Below, piece after piece: positions 1 to 6,498 of a stretch of 8,501 nt of DNA. The notes beneath the pieces were generated by a model, which saw only the letters and a list, made by a program, of their open reading frames with translations, made no database searches and was not told the DNA's origin. Source of the stretch: UBA5336 sp038526245 (lineage in GTDB: Bacteria > Pseudomonadota > Alphaproteobacteria > Caulobacterales > Hyphomonadaceae). The translations under genes were made by a program, and so were the position numbers. The stretch lies in NCBI GenBank assembly GCA_038526245.1, contig JBCBGZ010000092.1:1-8501 (forward strand), in the 5' to 3' direction. Positions within the stretch are counted from its first letter, which is position 1; every line of letters starts with the position of its first letter.

Positions 1-1577
1 AGTTCGCTTGGGATGCCCAGGGCTTCCAGCAGCCCGGCGCGGAATATGAGACCGTGATGGCCATGTCCTTCTGGCCCAAGGAAGGCGGCGAGCTCTGGGA
101 GAAGTACTCAACGCCCGTCGTGGTCCATACGATGGAAGTCTATAATCGCTTTGCGTTCGATTACCCCTATCCCACGTCACAATCTGTGAATGGTCCTGTG
201 GGTGGGATGGAATACCCCATGATCACCTTCAACGGCCCGCGCACGACGCTGCAGGATGATGGTTCGCGCACCTACACCATGTCTGAGAAGGTTTTTCTCG
301 TTGGCGTGATCATTCACGAAATCGGCCACATCTATTTCCCAATGGTGGTCAACTCCGATGAGCGCCAATGGACGTGGATGGATGAGGGCCTCAACAGCTT
401 CCTCGACAGTGTGGCTGGCTATGAATGGGACCCGGATATGCCGTGGGGCCGGTCGCTGGCGCGCGACATGATCCCTTACATGACCAGCACCAATCAGGTG
501 CCCATCATGACCAATTCCGAGAGCGTGCTACAGCTTGGTCCGAATGCTTACGGCAAGCCGTCGGCGGCACTTCACGTCCTGCGCGATACGATTATCGGGC
601 GCGAGCGGTTCGACTTTGCCTTCCGCGAGTACTCCCGCCGCTGGAAATTCAAGCGGCCGACACCGGCTGACTTTTTCCGCACGATGGAAGAGGCGTCTGG
701 AACGGACTTGGACTGGTTCTGGCGGGGGTGGTTTTACACCACCGATCACGTCGATATCTCGATCGACCGTGTCTACCAGCTAAGCCTCGACACCGAAGAC
801 CCGGACATCGACTATGCCCGCGCGCGCCAGCAGGAAGACGATAAACCCACTCCAATCGGTGTGACCCTCAACGCGGAAGAAGGGCTTGAATCCTGGGTCG
901 ACCGTAATCCGGGTGTCACAGACTTCTACGACGAGAACGATATCTTCACGGTCACCAATAAGGAGCGCAATGCCTACCAGGCGTTCCTGGACGGGCTGGA
1001 GCCCCTTGAGCGCGCCACGTTCGCCCGCGCCATTCAGGAAGACAAAGCCTATTATGTTCTGGAATTCTCCAACCATGGCGGGTTGGTGATGCCGATCATT
1101 CTGGGCCTCGAATTCGCCGACGGTACTATGGAAAAAATGTACATTCCGGCGGAAATCTGGCGGCGCAATCCAAAACATGTCCGGAAACTGCTCGTCTTCG
1201 ACAAGGGAACGGAACTGACCCAAGTCGTACTCGACCCTGATTGGGAGACCGGCGATGCGAATATCGAGGACAATCACTATCCGCGCCGGTTTATCCCGTC
1301 GCGCCTGGAGGCCTATCGCGCTCAGCGGTCGCCAAGCTACATCCGCCGCGACATCATGCAGGACATCAAGACTGAACTGAATGAAGGTGAGGAAGAAGCG
1401 GCAGAAGAACCGGACGTGCCCGCTGAAGGGGAAGGCGACGAGGCGACCGACGGTGCAGAGCCGGTAGAAGCCGGGGACACTGCGGAAGACGAGCCGTCGA
1501 CCGAAGAAGCCGAGGCTGAAGGCGAACCTGACGCGGAAGCCGAAACGGGCGAAGAAGAAGCCGCGGAGGAGGAATGA
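1..1577 (+). CDS. M1-family zinc metallopeptidase, exported (5' end outside window)
   Basis: The frame is open to the left edge, so the signal peptide and N-terminal domain are missing; about 524 C-terminal residues are visible. Seen: the exopeptidase-type motif GGMEYP (visible residues 67-72, the GAMEN counterpart), the zinc site HEIGH at 315-329, and the third zinc ligand Glu in DEG exactly 18 residues after the second His, giving HExxH-x18-E as in M1 enzymes. A Tyr in NAYGKPSAAL (549-551) sits where M1 enzymes have their transition-state Tyr. Gluzincins of this family cleave N-terminal residues or peptides; in Gram-negatives this subtype is probably periplasmic or outer-membrane associated (inference). 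After the folded part, the last ~65 residues (1380-1574) are a low-complexity Glu/Asp/Ala tail with no Lys or Arg. The stop overlaps the next start (ATGA), indicating an operon. Family assignment is firm; substrate is unknown. Confidence 0.93.
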   Translation, partial: FAWDAQGFQQPGAEYETVMAMSFWPKEGGELWEKYSTPVVVHTMEVYNRFAFDYPYPTSQSVNGPVGGMEYPMITFNGPRTTLQDDGSRTYTMSEKVFLVGVIIHEIGHIYFPMVVNSDERQWTWMDEGLNSFLDSVAGYEWDPDMPWGRSLARDMIPYMTSTNQVPIMTNSESVLQLGPNAYGKPSAALHVLRDTIIGRERFDFAFREYSRRWKFKRPTPADFFRTMEEASGTDLDWFWRGWFYTTDHVDISIDRVYQLSLDTEDPDIDYARARQQEDDKPTPIGVTLNAEEGLESWVDRNPGVTDFYDENDIFTVTNKERNAYQAFLDGLEPLERATFARAIQEDKAYYVLEFSNHGGLVMPIILGLEFADGTMEKMYIPAEIWRRNPKHVRKLLVFDKGTELTQVVLDPDWETGDANIEDNHYPRRFIPSRLEAYRAQRSPSYIRRDIMQDIKTELNEGEEEAAEEPDVPAEGEGDEATDGAEPVEAGDTAEDEPSTEEAEAEGEPDAEAETGEEEAAEEE

Positions 1578-2062
1578 TCCGCAGTGTTTTCCTTGCGGGT
1601 CTTGTGGTCGCGCTGGCTTGCAGCGCGGCGGCCCACCAGCAACGTGTGGCCTCGGCTGAGGTGCTGTTGAATGCGCGTTCGGGCTTTGTCGAAGTTGCGC
1701 ACCGTTTTTCGATCCACGATGCAGAACATGCTTTGGCACTGGCCGATGGTGAGCGACCGGACCTGATCGGCAGTGCGGCGGCCCGGGAGAGTTTTGCGGC
1801 GTACGTCGCCGACTCGTTTTCGATTGTTGACGGACGTGGCGAGCCTTTGGAACTCACAATACTCGGCAGCGAGATCGAGGGCGGACATATCTGGATTTAC
1901 CAGGAAGCGCCCCTGCCGAGTGATCCTTCCGGCATGTCGATGCGCCATGGGGCGTTTCACGAGATCTGGTCAGATCAGCGCACGCTCGTGACGGTAAAAT
2001 CGCCCGGCGGCGATACCTCTCTCCTGTTTGAAGATGATCTCACCCTACCAGTGGTCTTCTAG
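1574..2062 (+). CDS. small secreted DUF6702-like protein
   Basis: A 162-residue protein. Residues 1-20 form a typical signal peptide (basic start, hydrophobic core, Ala-Ala-Ala before His21); Cys16 does not sit in a good lipobox, so export by signal peptidase I is favoured. The mature part starts HQQRVASAEV and has alternating beta-rich segments (AEVLLNARSGFVEVAHRF, GGHIWIYQEAP), which resembles the DUF6702 family of small periplasmic proteins with no known function. Its ATG overlaps the stop of the metallopeptidase gene (ATGA, 1574-1577), and a purine-rich GGAGGAGG at 1565-1572, inside the acidic tail codons, can serve as the ribosome binding site. Translational coupling with the peptidase is therefore likely. 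From memory, DUF6702-like genes also sit beside M1 peptidases in Bacteroidetes, which supports a shared role; partner or substrate is not known. The family name is by eye and moderately sure. Confidence 0.8.
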   Translation: MIRSVFLAGLVVALACSAAAHQQRVASAEVLLNARSGFVEVAHRFSIHDAEHALALADGERPDLIGSAAARESFAAYVADSFSIVDGRGEPLELTILGSEIEGGHIWIYQEAPLPSDPSGMSMRHGAFHEIWSDQRTLVTVKSPGGDTSLLFEDDLTLPVVF

Positions 2063-2065
2063 ACC
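2053..2065. other. small perfect hairpin at convergent stop codons
   Basis: GGTCT-TCT-AGACC forms a 5-bp stem with a 3-nt loop. It contains the TAG stop of the DUF6702-like gene and touches the stop of the convergent regulator gene. There is no T-run, so it is not a classical intrinsic terminator; it may be chance. Confidence 0.3.
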
Positions 2066-2682
2066 TATTGGCTGACCCAGAGAATGCGGGCCAGCCACTG
2101 GATTTCGATGGGTTTCAGTTCAATGGCGGCGAAGTCTGGATTGAGTGAGAGCAGTTCCACCCGGCGCTCGGACCGCCGTCCCAGTTCCTTGGCCATGATC
2201 TCTCCGCCAGCGATCTTTGCCACAACGCGGTCTCCCCGGCGCAAGGCCGCGCCGGGGGCTACGATGATCCTGTCGCCCGGTCTGAATGCCGGCTGCATGC
2301 TGTTGCCGGAAATTTCAAGCGCGTAGACAGCTTCATCGCCCAGGCCCGGAAAGCGCACCTCGTCCCAGCCCTCACCGGCCGGAAAGCCGGCATCGTCGAA
2401 AAAGCCATCGCGTCCGGCCTCGGCAAAGCCCAGGAGCGGGGCTGTCGGGCCGCGTCGTCCTTCCACGATGGACGCGAAATCGTCAAACCCCGCGCCAACG
2501 GCTTCCAGCGCAGCGGCGAGACTCTCCGTCGAGGGCCAGCGCGGTCGTCCATCCTTCGCGACCCGTTTGGAGGGGTTGAAAGCTGTGGAGTCCAGGCCCG
2601 CAAGACGTGCAAGGCCGGATGGCGTCAGCTGGTGCTGCTCTGCCAGGCCGTCTATGCCGCGCCAGATATCCTGATGACGCAT
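2065..2682 (-). CDS. HTH-S24 (LexA/CI-type) transcriptional regulator
   Basis: A 205-residue protein with an N-terminal helix-turn-helix (about residues 16-40, LTPSGLARLAGLDSTAFNPS) and a C-terminal S24/LexA-type domain (about 85-205). The self-cleavage dyad is intact: Ser128 in GNSMQP (codon 2299-2301) and Lys165 in IMAKEL (codon 2188-2190), 37 residues apart, the same spacing as Ser119/Lys156 of E. coli LexA. An Ala89-Gly90 pair in GFAEAGRDG is the plausible scissile bond. The family represses promoters and may be inactivated by RecA-stimulated autocleavage or act simply as a dimeric repressor. This short type with a conserved GRPRWPSTES stretch is seen chromosomally in alphaproteobacteria, and nothing phage-like is nearby. 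The ATG at 2682 has only a weak GGAA upstream. The gene diverges from pyrD and converges on the DUF6702-like gene with a 2-nt gap. Target genes are unknown; it is not the canonical LexA as far as I can tell. Confidence 0.9.
   Translation of the reverse strand: MRHQDIWRGIDGLAEQHQLTPSGLARLAGLDSTAFNPSKRVAKDGRPRWPSTESLAAALEAVGAGFDDFASIVEGRRGPTAPLLGFAEAGRDGFFDDAGFPAGEGWDEVRFPGLGDEAVYALEISGNSMQPAFRPGDRIIVAPGAALRRGDRVVAKIAGGEIMAKELGRRSERRVELLSLNPDFAAIELKPIEIQWLARILWVSQ
2069..2097 (+). terminator. candidate 3' hairpin after the DUF6702-like gene, no T-run
   Basis: TGGCTG (2069-2074) pairs with CAGCCA (2092-2097); after one A/C mismatch, CCC (2076-2078) pairs with GGG (2088-2090), leaving a 9-nt loop. 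It starts 7 nt past the plus-strand stop and overlaps the last codons of the convergent regulator gene. No T-run follows, so it might protect the mRNA 3' end or assist Rho-dependent termination; intrinsic termination is doubtful. Confidence 0.3.
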
Positions 2683-2855
2683 GGGGGAGTTCCAGTTTCG
2701 CTTTCACTGTGCTTAATCGCCATTAATAGGAATATCAACCTATCATGGGATGTAATACCGCTCATCGCATCCAGAGCGGGAATTTCGGTGGCAATCTCCC
2801 GGTCAGAGGGCTGGAATGGCGTGGCAAAGGCGTGCAAGAGCGCCATTGAAGTCGA
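2683..2855. promoter_or_regulatory. divergent intergenic region between the S24 regulator and pyrD
   Basis: 173 nt, AT-richer in 2711-2760 than the flanking genes, so it should hold the promoters of both divergent genes. TATCAT at 2741-2746 is a 5/6 match to a -10 box for pyrD, but no convincing -35 is spaced from it. On the minus strand TTGATA (complement of 2733-2738) resembles a -35 for the regulator, with only a poor -10 partner. No protein gene is convincing here. Confidence 0.55.
2726..2743. promoter_or_regulatory. candidate operator, inverted repeat ATAGG-N8-CCTAT
   Basis: ATAGG (2726-2730) and CCTAT (2739-2743) are perfect inverted half-sites with an 8-nt AT-rich spacer, and the bases one further out (T at 2724, A at 2745) also match across one unmatched position. 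LexA/CI-type dimers bind palindromes of about this size. It lies about 40-55 nt upstream of the regulator start and overlaps the putative pyrD -10, so autoregulation is plausible. Short arms mean chance is possible. Confidence 0.35.
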
Positions 2856-3905
2856 ATGAAAGCTCCTCACTCCATGGCGATTGCAGACCTTGCAGCGACG
2901 CTGGCTCGAACCCTTCCCCCAGAAACGGCCCATAGTGTTACCATTGCTGCGTTGAAACGTGGGGTCGCCGTTCCGTCCACTCCGCCCGCGCGGGACGCGT
3001 CTCTCGCCGTGCGCCTTCCTGTTTCGGGATTGGAGCTGCCGAATCCTGTCGGTCTCGCCGCAGGCTTCGATAAAAATGCTGAAGCCTACAAAGCCATGCT
3101 GAAATTCGGGTTCGGTTTTGTTGAATGCGGGACCGTTACGCCTCAGCCCCAGGCAGGAAATCCAAAGCCGCGACTCTTCCGTTTGAAAGAAGACCAGGCG
3201 GTCATCAATCGGATGGGGTTCAACAATAAAGGCCTGGCTGAGTACACGATGAACATCGCCGGTCACGCTCGGGAGGAGGGCATCCTCGGCGCCAATGTCG
3301 GAGCAAACAAGACCAGCGAAGACCGGATCGCAGACTATGTGGAGGGGCTCCAGGCCGTGTGGCCGGCGTGCGACTACATCACGCTGAACATTTCGTCTCC
3401 GAACACGCCCGGTCTGCGCGGTCTGCAGGACAAGGGCGCGCTTGAAGACCTGCTGGGCCGGTGCGGGGAAGCGGCGAAAGCGATGGAGGCGGAATGCGGT
3501 CGGCGGGGGGTGTTCCTGAAAGTCGCACCGGATGTGGATGAGACCGCGATCGCAGAAATCGCCGCTGTCGCGAAGGCAGCGCCATACCTGCACGGCCTGA
3601 TCGTGTCGAATACGACACTCGCCCGGCCCGATAGCTTGGTGAGCGCCCATGCAGGAGAATCAGGCGGGCTCTCAGGTGCACCGCTTATGGCGCCCAGTAC
3701 GGAGGTCTTGCGTGCGTTCGCAGGCGAAGTGGGGGACGCCCTGGACCTGATTGGGGTAGGCGGCATTTCGAGCGCGGCGGACGTGCGGGCAAAGCTCGAT
3801 GCCGGAGCCCAAGCCGTCCAACTCTACAGCGCGCTGGCCTACAATGGGCCGGGCCTTGTCAGGCAGATACTGGACGATCTGGCTGGCGCTCCAGGCGGCG
3901 CATAA
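2856..3905 (+). CDS. pyrD: dihydroorotate dehydrogenase (quinone), class 2
   Basis: A 349-residue flavoenzyme that oxidises dihydroorotate to orotate in de novo pyrimidine synthesis and passes electrons to membrane quinone. Seen in order: the N-terminal amphipathic segment (LAATLARTLPPETAHSVTI) typical of membrane-associated class 2; GLAAGFDKNAE (67-77), the FMN-binding start of the barrel; GTVTPQPQAGNPKPRLFRL (92-110); NRMGFNNKG; NVGANK; NISSPNTPGLR with catalytic Ser181, which marks class 2 (class 1 uses Cys); Lys222 in LKVAPD; SNTT; SGAPL; GVGGI for the FMN phosphate. Length fits the family (about 335-360). The ATG at 2874 (giving MAIADLAATLA) aligns better with usual N-termini than 2856; neither has a strong ribosome binding site, so the start may be 6 codons later. 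The 3' end overlaps the convergent transporter gene by 47 nt. Confidence 0.97.
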   Translation: MKAPHSMAIADLAATLARTLPPETAHSVTIAALKRGVAVPSTPPARDASLAVRLPVSGLELPNPVGLAAGFDKNAEAYKAMLKFGFGFVECGTVTPQPQAGNPKPRLFRLKEDQAVINRMGFNNKGLAEYTMNIAGHAREEGILGANVGANKTSEDRIADYVEGLQAVWPACDYITLNISSPNTPGLRGLQDKGALEDLLGRCGEAAKAMEAECGRRGVFLKVAPDVDETAIAEIAAVAKAAPYLHGLIVSNTTLARPDSLVSAHAGESGGLSGAPLMAPSTEVLRAFAGEVGDALDLIGVGGISSAADVRAKLDAGAQAVQLYSALAYNGPGLVRQILDDLAGAPGGA

Positions 3906-5181
3906 GACCTGGCAGGAACAGCGCAAGGGCGCCGGCGCGGTAAACATAGTTGAGGACGAATGCCGTCCATACGCCTGCATTTCCGAAACTGTCGCGCAAG
4001 GCGATATCGGTAGCGAGGTAGGCTGCCAGCGCGATAAGCGCTGCATTGCGAATGGCAGGGCCTTGCGTGGTGCCAAGGAACAGCCCGTCGAGCTGCCATG
4101 CCGCGAGACCGATCAAGGGCACCGCCGCGCACCAGGGCAGGTAAGCCAGGGCTGCGTCTCGCGCTACGGGATCGGCGATGAATGTCTCGATCACCCAGCC
4201 CCCGCCGAGCCAGAACACCAGCGCAAACGCCGCTGACATCACCAGGGCGATCTCGCTGGTGATGCGCATGGCCCGCAGCAAGCGTGCCTTGTCGCGCGCA
4301 CCATAGGCGGCGCCGGCTTCTTTCTCCGCAACGAAGGCGAACGCGTCCAGGACGAACGCAGCAACGGCAATGAACTGGAGTAGCACTTCATTTCCTGCGA
4401 GCGCCGCCGTGCCCTGCCGCGCGCCTGAATTCACAAACCAGGCAAAAGAGGTCAGTAGCGCCAGGGTGCGGATCATGATGTCGCGATTGGCGGAGAACAG
4501 GGCCGTGAGCGGCGCTCTATCCAGCAGTCGCGTGCGCGCGCCAAAGCCGTCGCGAACGGCCCATAGGCCAAAGGCGAGGGCGACCCATTCGGCAATCGCC
4601 GTGCCCGCGCCAATGCCTGCTGGCCCCCAGTCGAAGACCGCCACGAACAGCCCGTCCAGTCCGGCATTGACCCCATTCATAACAATCTGAAAGGCGAGCA
4701 GCGCACGGGTGCGGCCGGTGCCGATAAGCCAGCCCGTGACGGCAAAGCCCATCAGGGCGGCCGGGGCGCCCCAGATGCGCGCAAAGAAATACTCAGCGGC
4801 GAGGCCTTCAACCTGCGCGTCCGCCTGGAACAAGGCCAGGGCGCCGCGCGAAAGGAGCGGGAACGCAACAAGAATGGCAACACCAAGTCCTGCCCCGAGA
4901 AGCAAGGCGCGCTGCAAAATGGCGCGGGTTTCCTCAGTGGTTCCGGCGCCATCGGACTGGGCGGCAAGCCCCGTGGTCGCCATGCGCAGGAAACCAAACC
5001 CCCAATAGAGAAAGCTGAACACGATGGCCGCGACGCCGACCGCGGCCAGGTCTGCTGCATCGCCAAACCGCCCCATAACTGCGGTATCGACAATGCCGGT
5101 CGTCGCCGTCGCGGCCTGGGCCAGGACTATGGGCCAGGCCAGAGCAAGGGTTCTGGAACGGGTCAGGCGCGGCGCAGACAT
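3859..5181 (-). CDS. MATE-family efflux transporter, DinF-like
   Basis: A 440-residue inner-membrane protein with about 12 hydrophobic segments in two six-helix halves, the usual size for MATE exporters, which expel drugs or metabolites in exchange for H+ or Na+. Seen: TM1 with Asp32 in GIVDTAVMGRF, the classic MATE/DinF VDT signature; short loops between helices; a second half from about residue 235 with FVLDAFAFVAEKEAGAAYGARD (Asp279) and QLDGLFLGTTQ (Asp365), typical of the DinF branch, where the usual xAExLVG motif has become AEKEAG. The ATG at 5181 follows an in-frame TAA three codons upstream and has no clear ribosome binding site. It lies 41 nt downstream of the REC-EAL gene on the same strand and may be co-transcribed with it. 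The 3' end runs 47 nt into pyrD on the opposite strand. Substrate cannot be predicted. Confidence 0.93.
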   Translation of the reverse strand: MSAPRLTRSRTLALAWPIVLAQAATATTGIVDTAVMGRFGDAADLAAVGVAAIVFSFLYWGFGFLRMATTGLAAQSDGAGTTEETRAILQRALLLGAGLGVAILVAFPLLSRGALALFQADAQVEGLAAEYFFARIWGAPAALMGFAVTGWLIGTGRTRALLAFQIVMNGVNAGLDGLFVAVFDWGPAGIGAGTAIAEWVALAFGLWAVRDGFGARTRLLDRAPLTALFSANRDIMIRTLALLTSFAWFVNSGARQGTAALAGNEVLLQFIAVAAFVLDAFAFVAEKEAGAAYGARDKARLLRAMRITSEIALVMSAAFALVFWLGGGWVIETFIADPVARDAALAYLPWCAAVPLIGLAAWQLDGLFLGTTQGPAIRNAALIALAAYLATDIALRDSFGNAGVWTAFVLNYVYRAGALALFLPGLMRRLERQPDRPVSA

Positions 5182-5222
5182 CGCGGGCGCTTAGCGTGAA
5201 TTGGGCGTGTTGTAGAGGGGGC

Positions 5223-6419
5223 TCAGGCGACGGCGCCAAGTTCCTTTGGTGCGCGGCGCCAGGCTTCAAAGTCTTCGATGGCCATGGGACGGGCCAGAAG
5301 GAATCCCTGAACCCGATTGATTTTGGCTGCGGCGACTTGCTCAAGGTCGTCTGGCGTTTCGACGCCTTCGGCAACACTGGTCAAGCCCACAATGCTGGCG
5401 AGCCGAGCGCTGGCGGTGAGGACTTCATGGGCGAAGGCGTCAGACCCGTTATTCTGGACGAACGCCCGGTCGATTTTCAGTTCGGTGAAAGGAAAGCGTT
5501 TGAGCTGTTCCAGGCTCGTTGCAACCGTTCCGAAGTCATCGATGCTGAGGCCAAAACCCGCGATGCGAAGCCGTGCCAGCACTTCAAGCGTGTCTGGGCC
5601 AAAACTCAGGAGATGGTCTTCTGTCACTTCCAGAGTGATCTGCCGCGTTTCGACGCCCATCCGGGCCACGCTATCGATGAGGATGCGGGGCAGGGACCGG
5701 TCGCGAAGGGTGAGAGGTGAAATGTTCAGGGAGCAGATGTTACGCGCGGATTCTGTAAGCCATGGCTTCAGATCGTGAAGGCTCCGGCGAAGGAGGTAGA
5801 ACGTCAGGGGCGACATCAGATCATAAGTCTCTGCGGCCGCAAGGAGAGGGGCTGGTGACATCAGCCGACCATCCAGGCTTTGCAGGCGACAGAGCACTTC
5901 TACGCCGTCGAACACCATTTCAGACAGGTTCAATTGCGGTTGGTACACCGGCACAACGCGGCCTTCGGTGAGGGCATTGCGCAGGGCCTTTTCACTCATG
6001 GCGTGGGTCGTTTGTTCACGCGCCTTGGCTTCCGCCTTCTGGATCATTTCCGAAAGTGTGGCCTGGCGAAGGGGTTTTTTGAGTCCGCCGACGATATTGA
6101 CGCCGACCATCTCACCAATCGCGCGTACGGATTTTATGACTGCTTCGGCCTCCGAGCTGACCAGGATCAGCGGGCCTGCAAAATCGCGCTCACCCAGGGC
6201 GCGGACAAAGCCGATGCCATCCATGCCCGGCATGTTCAGATCACACAGGATGAGGTCGACGTCCTCCGGGGCGCGCAGGATTTGCGAGAGCGCTTCATTT
6301 GGGCGCGCGTGGCAATAGACACTGGCCGCCCCGAGACTGCGCATGAGCGCCTCGGCCACCCCCAGGAAGAGTGGGTCATCGTCGATAATGATGACTTTGT
6401 TGAGGTTCACAGGCGGCAC
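5223..6419 (-). CDS. RocR-like REC-EAL response regulator (c-di-GMP phosphodiesterase type)
   Basis: A 398-residue protein. Receiver domain, residues 7-127: acidic pocket Asp13-Asp15, phosphoacceptor Asp60 in LILCDLNMPGMDG, Ser88/89 after strand 4 and Lys115-Pro. A helical linker (about 122-148) leads to an EAL domain, 149-390: VYQPQ, Glu174 in the EVL version of EAL, Asn232, Glu264 and Glu267 (LEVTE), Asp294-Asp295 (DDFG), Lys315 (KIDR), Glu351 (AEGVE) and Gln371 (QGF). These fall one position before the catalytic residues I recall for Pseudomonas RocR, so the architecture is the same. All metal-binding and general-base residues are present, predicting c-di-GMP hydrolysis to pGpG, gated by phosphorylation. 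Oddity: loop 6 reads DDFGTVATSL instead of DDFGTGYSSL. The start is GTG; no in-frame ATG lies between it and an upstream TAA. No histidine kinase gene is complete in the window. Confidence 0.94.
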   Translation of the reverse strand: MPPVNLNKVIIIDDDPLFLGVAEALMRSLGAASVYCHARPNEALSQILRAPEDVDLILCDLNMPGMDGIGFVRALGERDFAGPLILVSSEAEAVIKSVRAIGEMVGVNIVGGLKKPLRQATLSEMIQKAEAKAREQTTHAMSEKALRNALTEGRVVPVYQPQLNLSEMVFDGVEVLCRLQSLDGRLMSPAPLLAAAETYDLMSPLTFYLLRRSLHDLKPWLTESARNICSLNISPLTLRDRSLPRILIDSVARMGVETRQITLEVTEDHLLSFGPDTLEVLARLRIAGFGLSIDDFGTVATSLEQLKRFPFTELKIDRAFVQNNGSDAFAHEVLTASARLASIVGLTSVAEGVETPDDLEQVAAAKINRVQGFLLARPMAIEDFEAWRRAPKELGAVA

Positions 6420-6498
6420 CCATCGTCTTCGAGCTACTTTACTCGATACGGGTTATTCTTGGGTTTAACCGCGCCGGACAAATTTCACAGATCGCGCG
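6420..6498 (-). promoter_or_regulatory. short intergenic gap upstream of the REC-EAL gene
   Basis: 79 nt between the stop of the TadG-like gene and the GTG of the response regulator, both on the minus strand. It is AT-richer around 6440-6470 and could carry a promoter; a lone TTAACC (6465-6470) resembles half of a CtrA box, but its partner half is not at the right distance. No terminator hairpin is evident. Confidence 0.3.

Noticed and set aside
780..1739. Long minus-strand open frame (319 codons) opposite the metallopeptidase 3' end
   Set aside because: Antisense to a clear M1 gene, with Phe/Arg-rich composition mirroring the acidic tail; no recognisable domain and no start signals.
1337..1960. 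Minus-strand open frame with a Ser/Ala-rich stretch
   Set aside because: The Ser/Ala repeat is the complement of the Glu/Ala tail codons; a compositional shadow.
2065..2682. S24 regulator as a prophage repressor marking an integrated phage
   Set aside because: No integrase, structural or lysis gene nearby; flanking genes are chromosomal housekeeping, and this short regulator type is common on alphaproteobacterial chromosomes.
2777..2801. CGGGA/TCCCG inverted repeat upstream of pyrD, considered as an attenuator or riboswitch stem
   Set aside because: Only 5 bp with a 15-nt loop in GC-rich DNA and no T-run or alternative pairing; not distinguishable from chance.
2632..2859. 75-codon plus-strand frame ending in an ATGA overlap with pyrD
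   Set aside because: The overlap looks operon-like, but the frame runs through the regulator's 5' end and its promoter region, the protein resembles nothing known, and the likelier pyrD start is 18 nt later. Conservation in relatives would change this view.
2652..3650. Long minus-strand open frame (332 codons) opposite pyrD
   Set aside because: Fully antisense to the conserved pyrD gene and overlapping the regulator start; typical of GC-rich codon bias.
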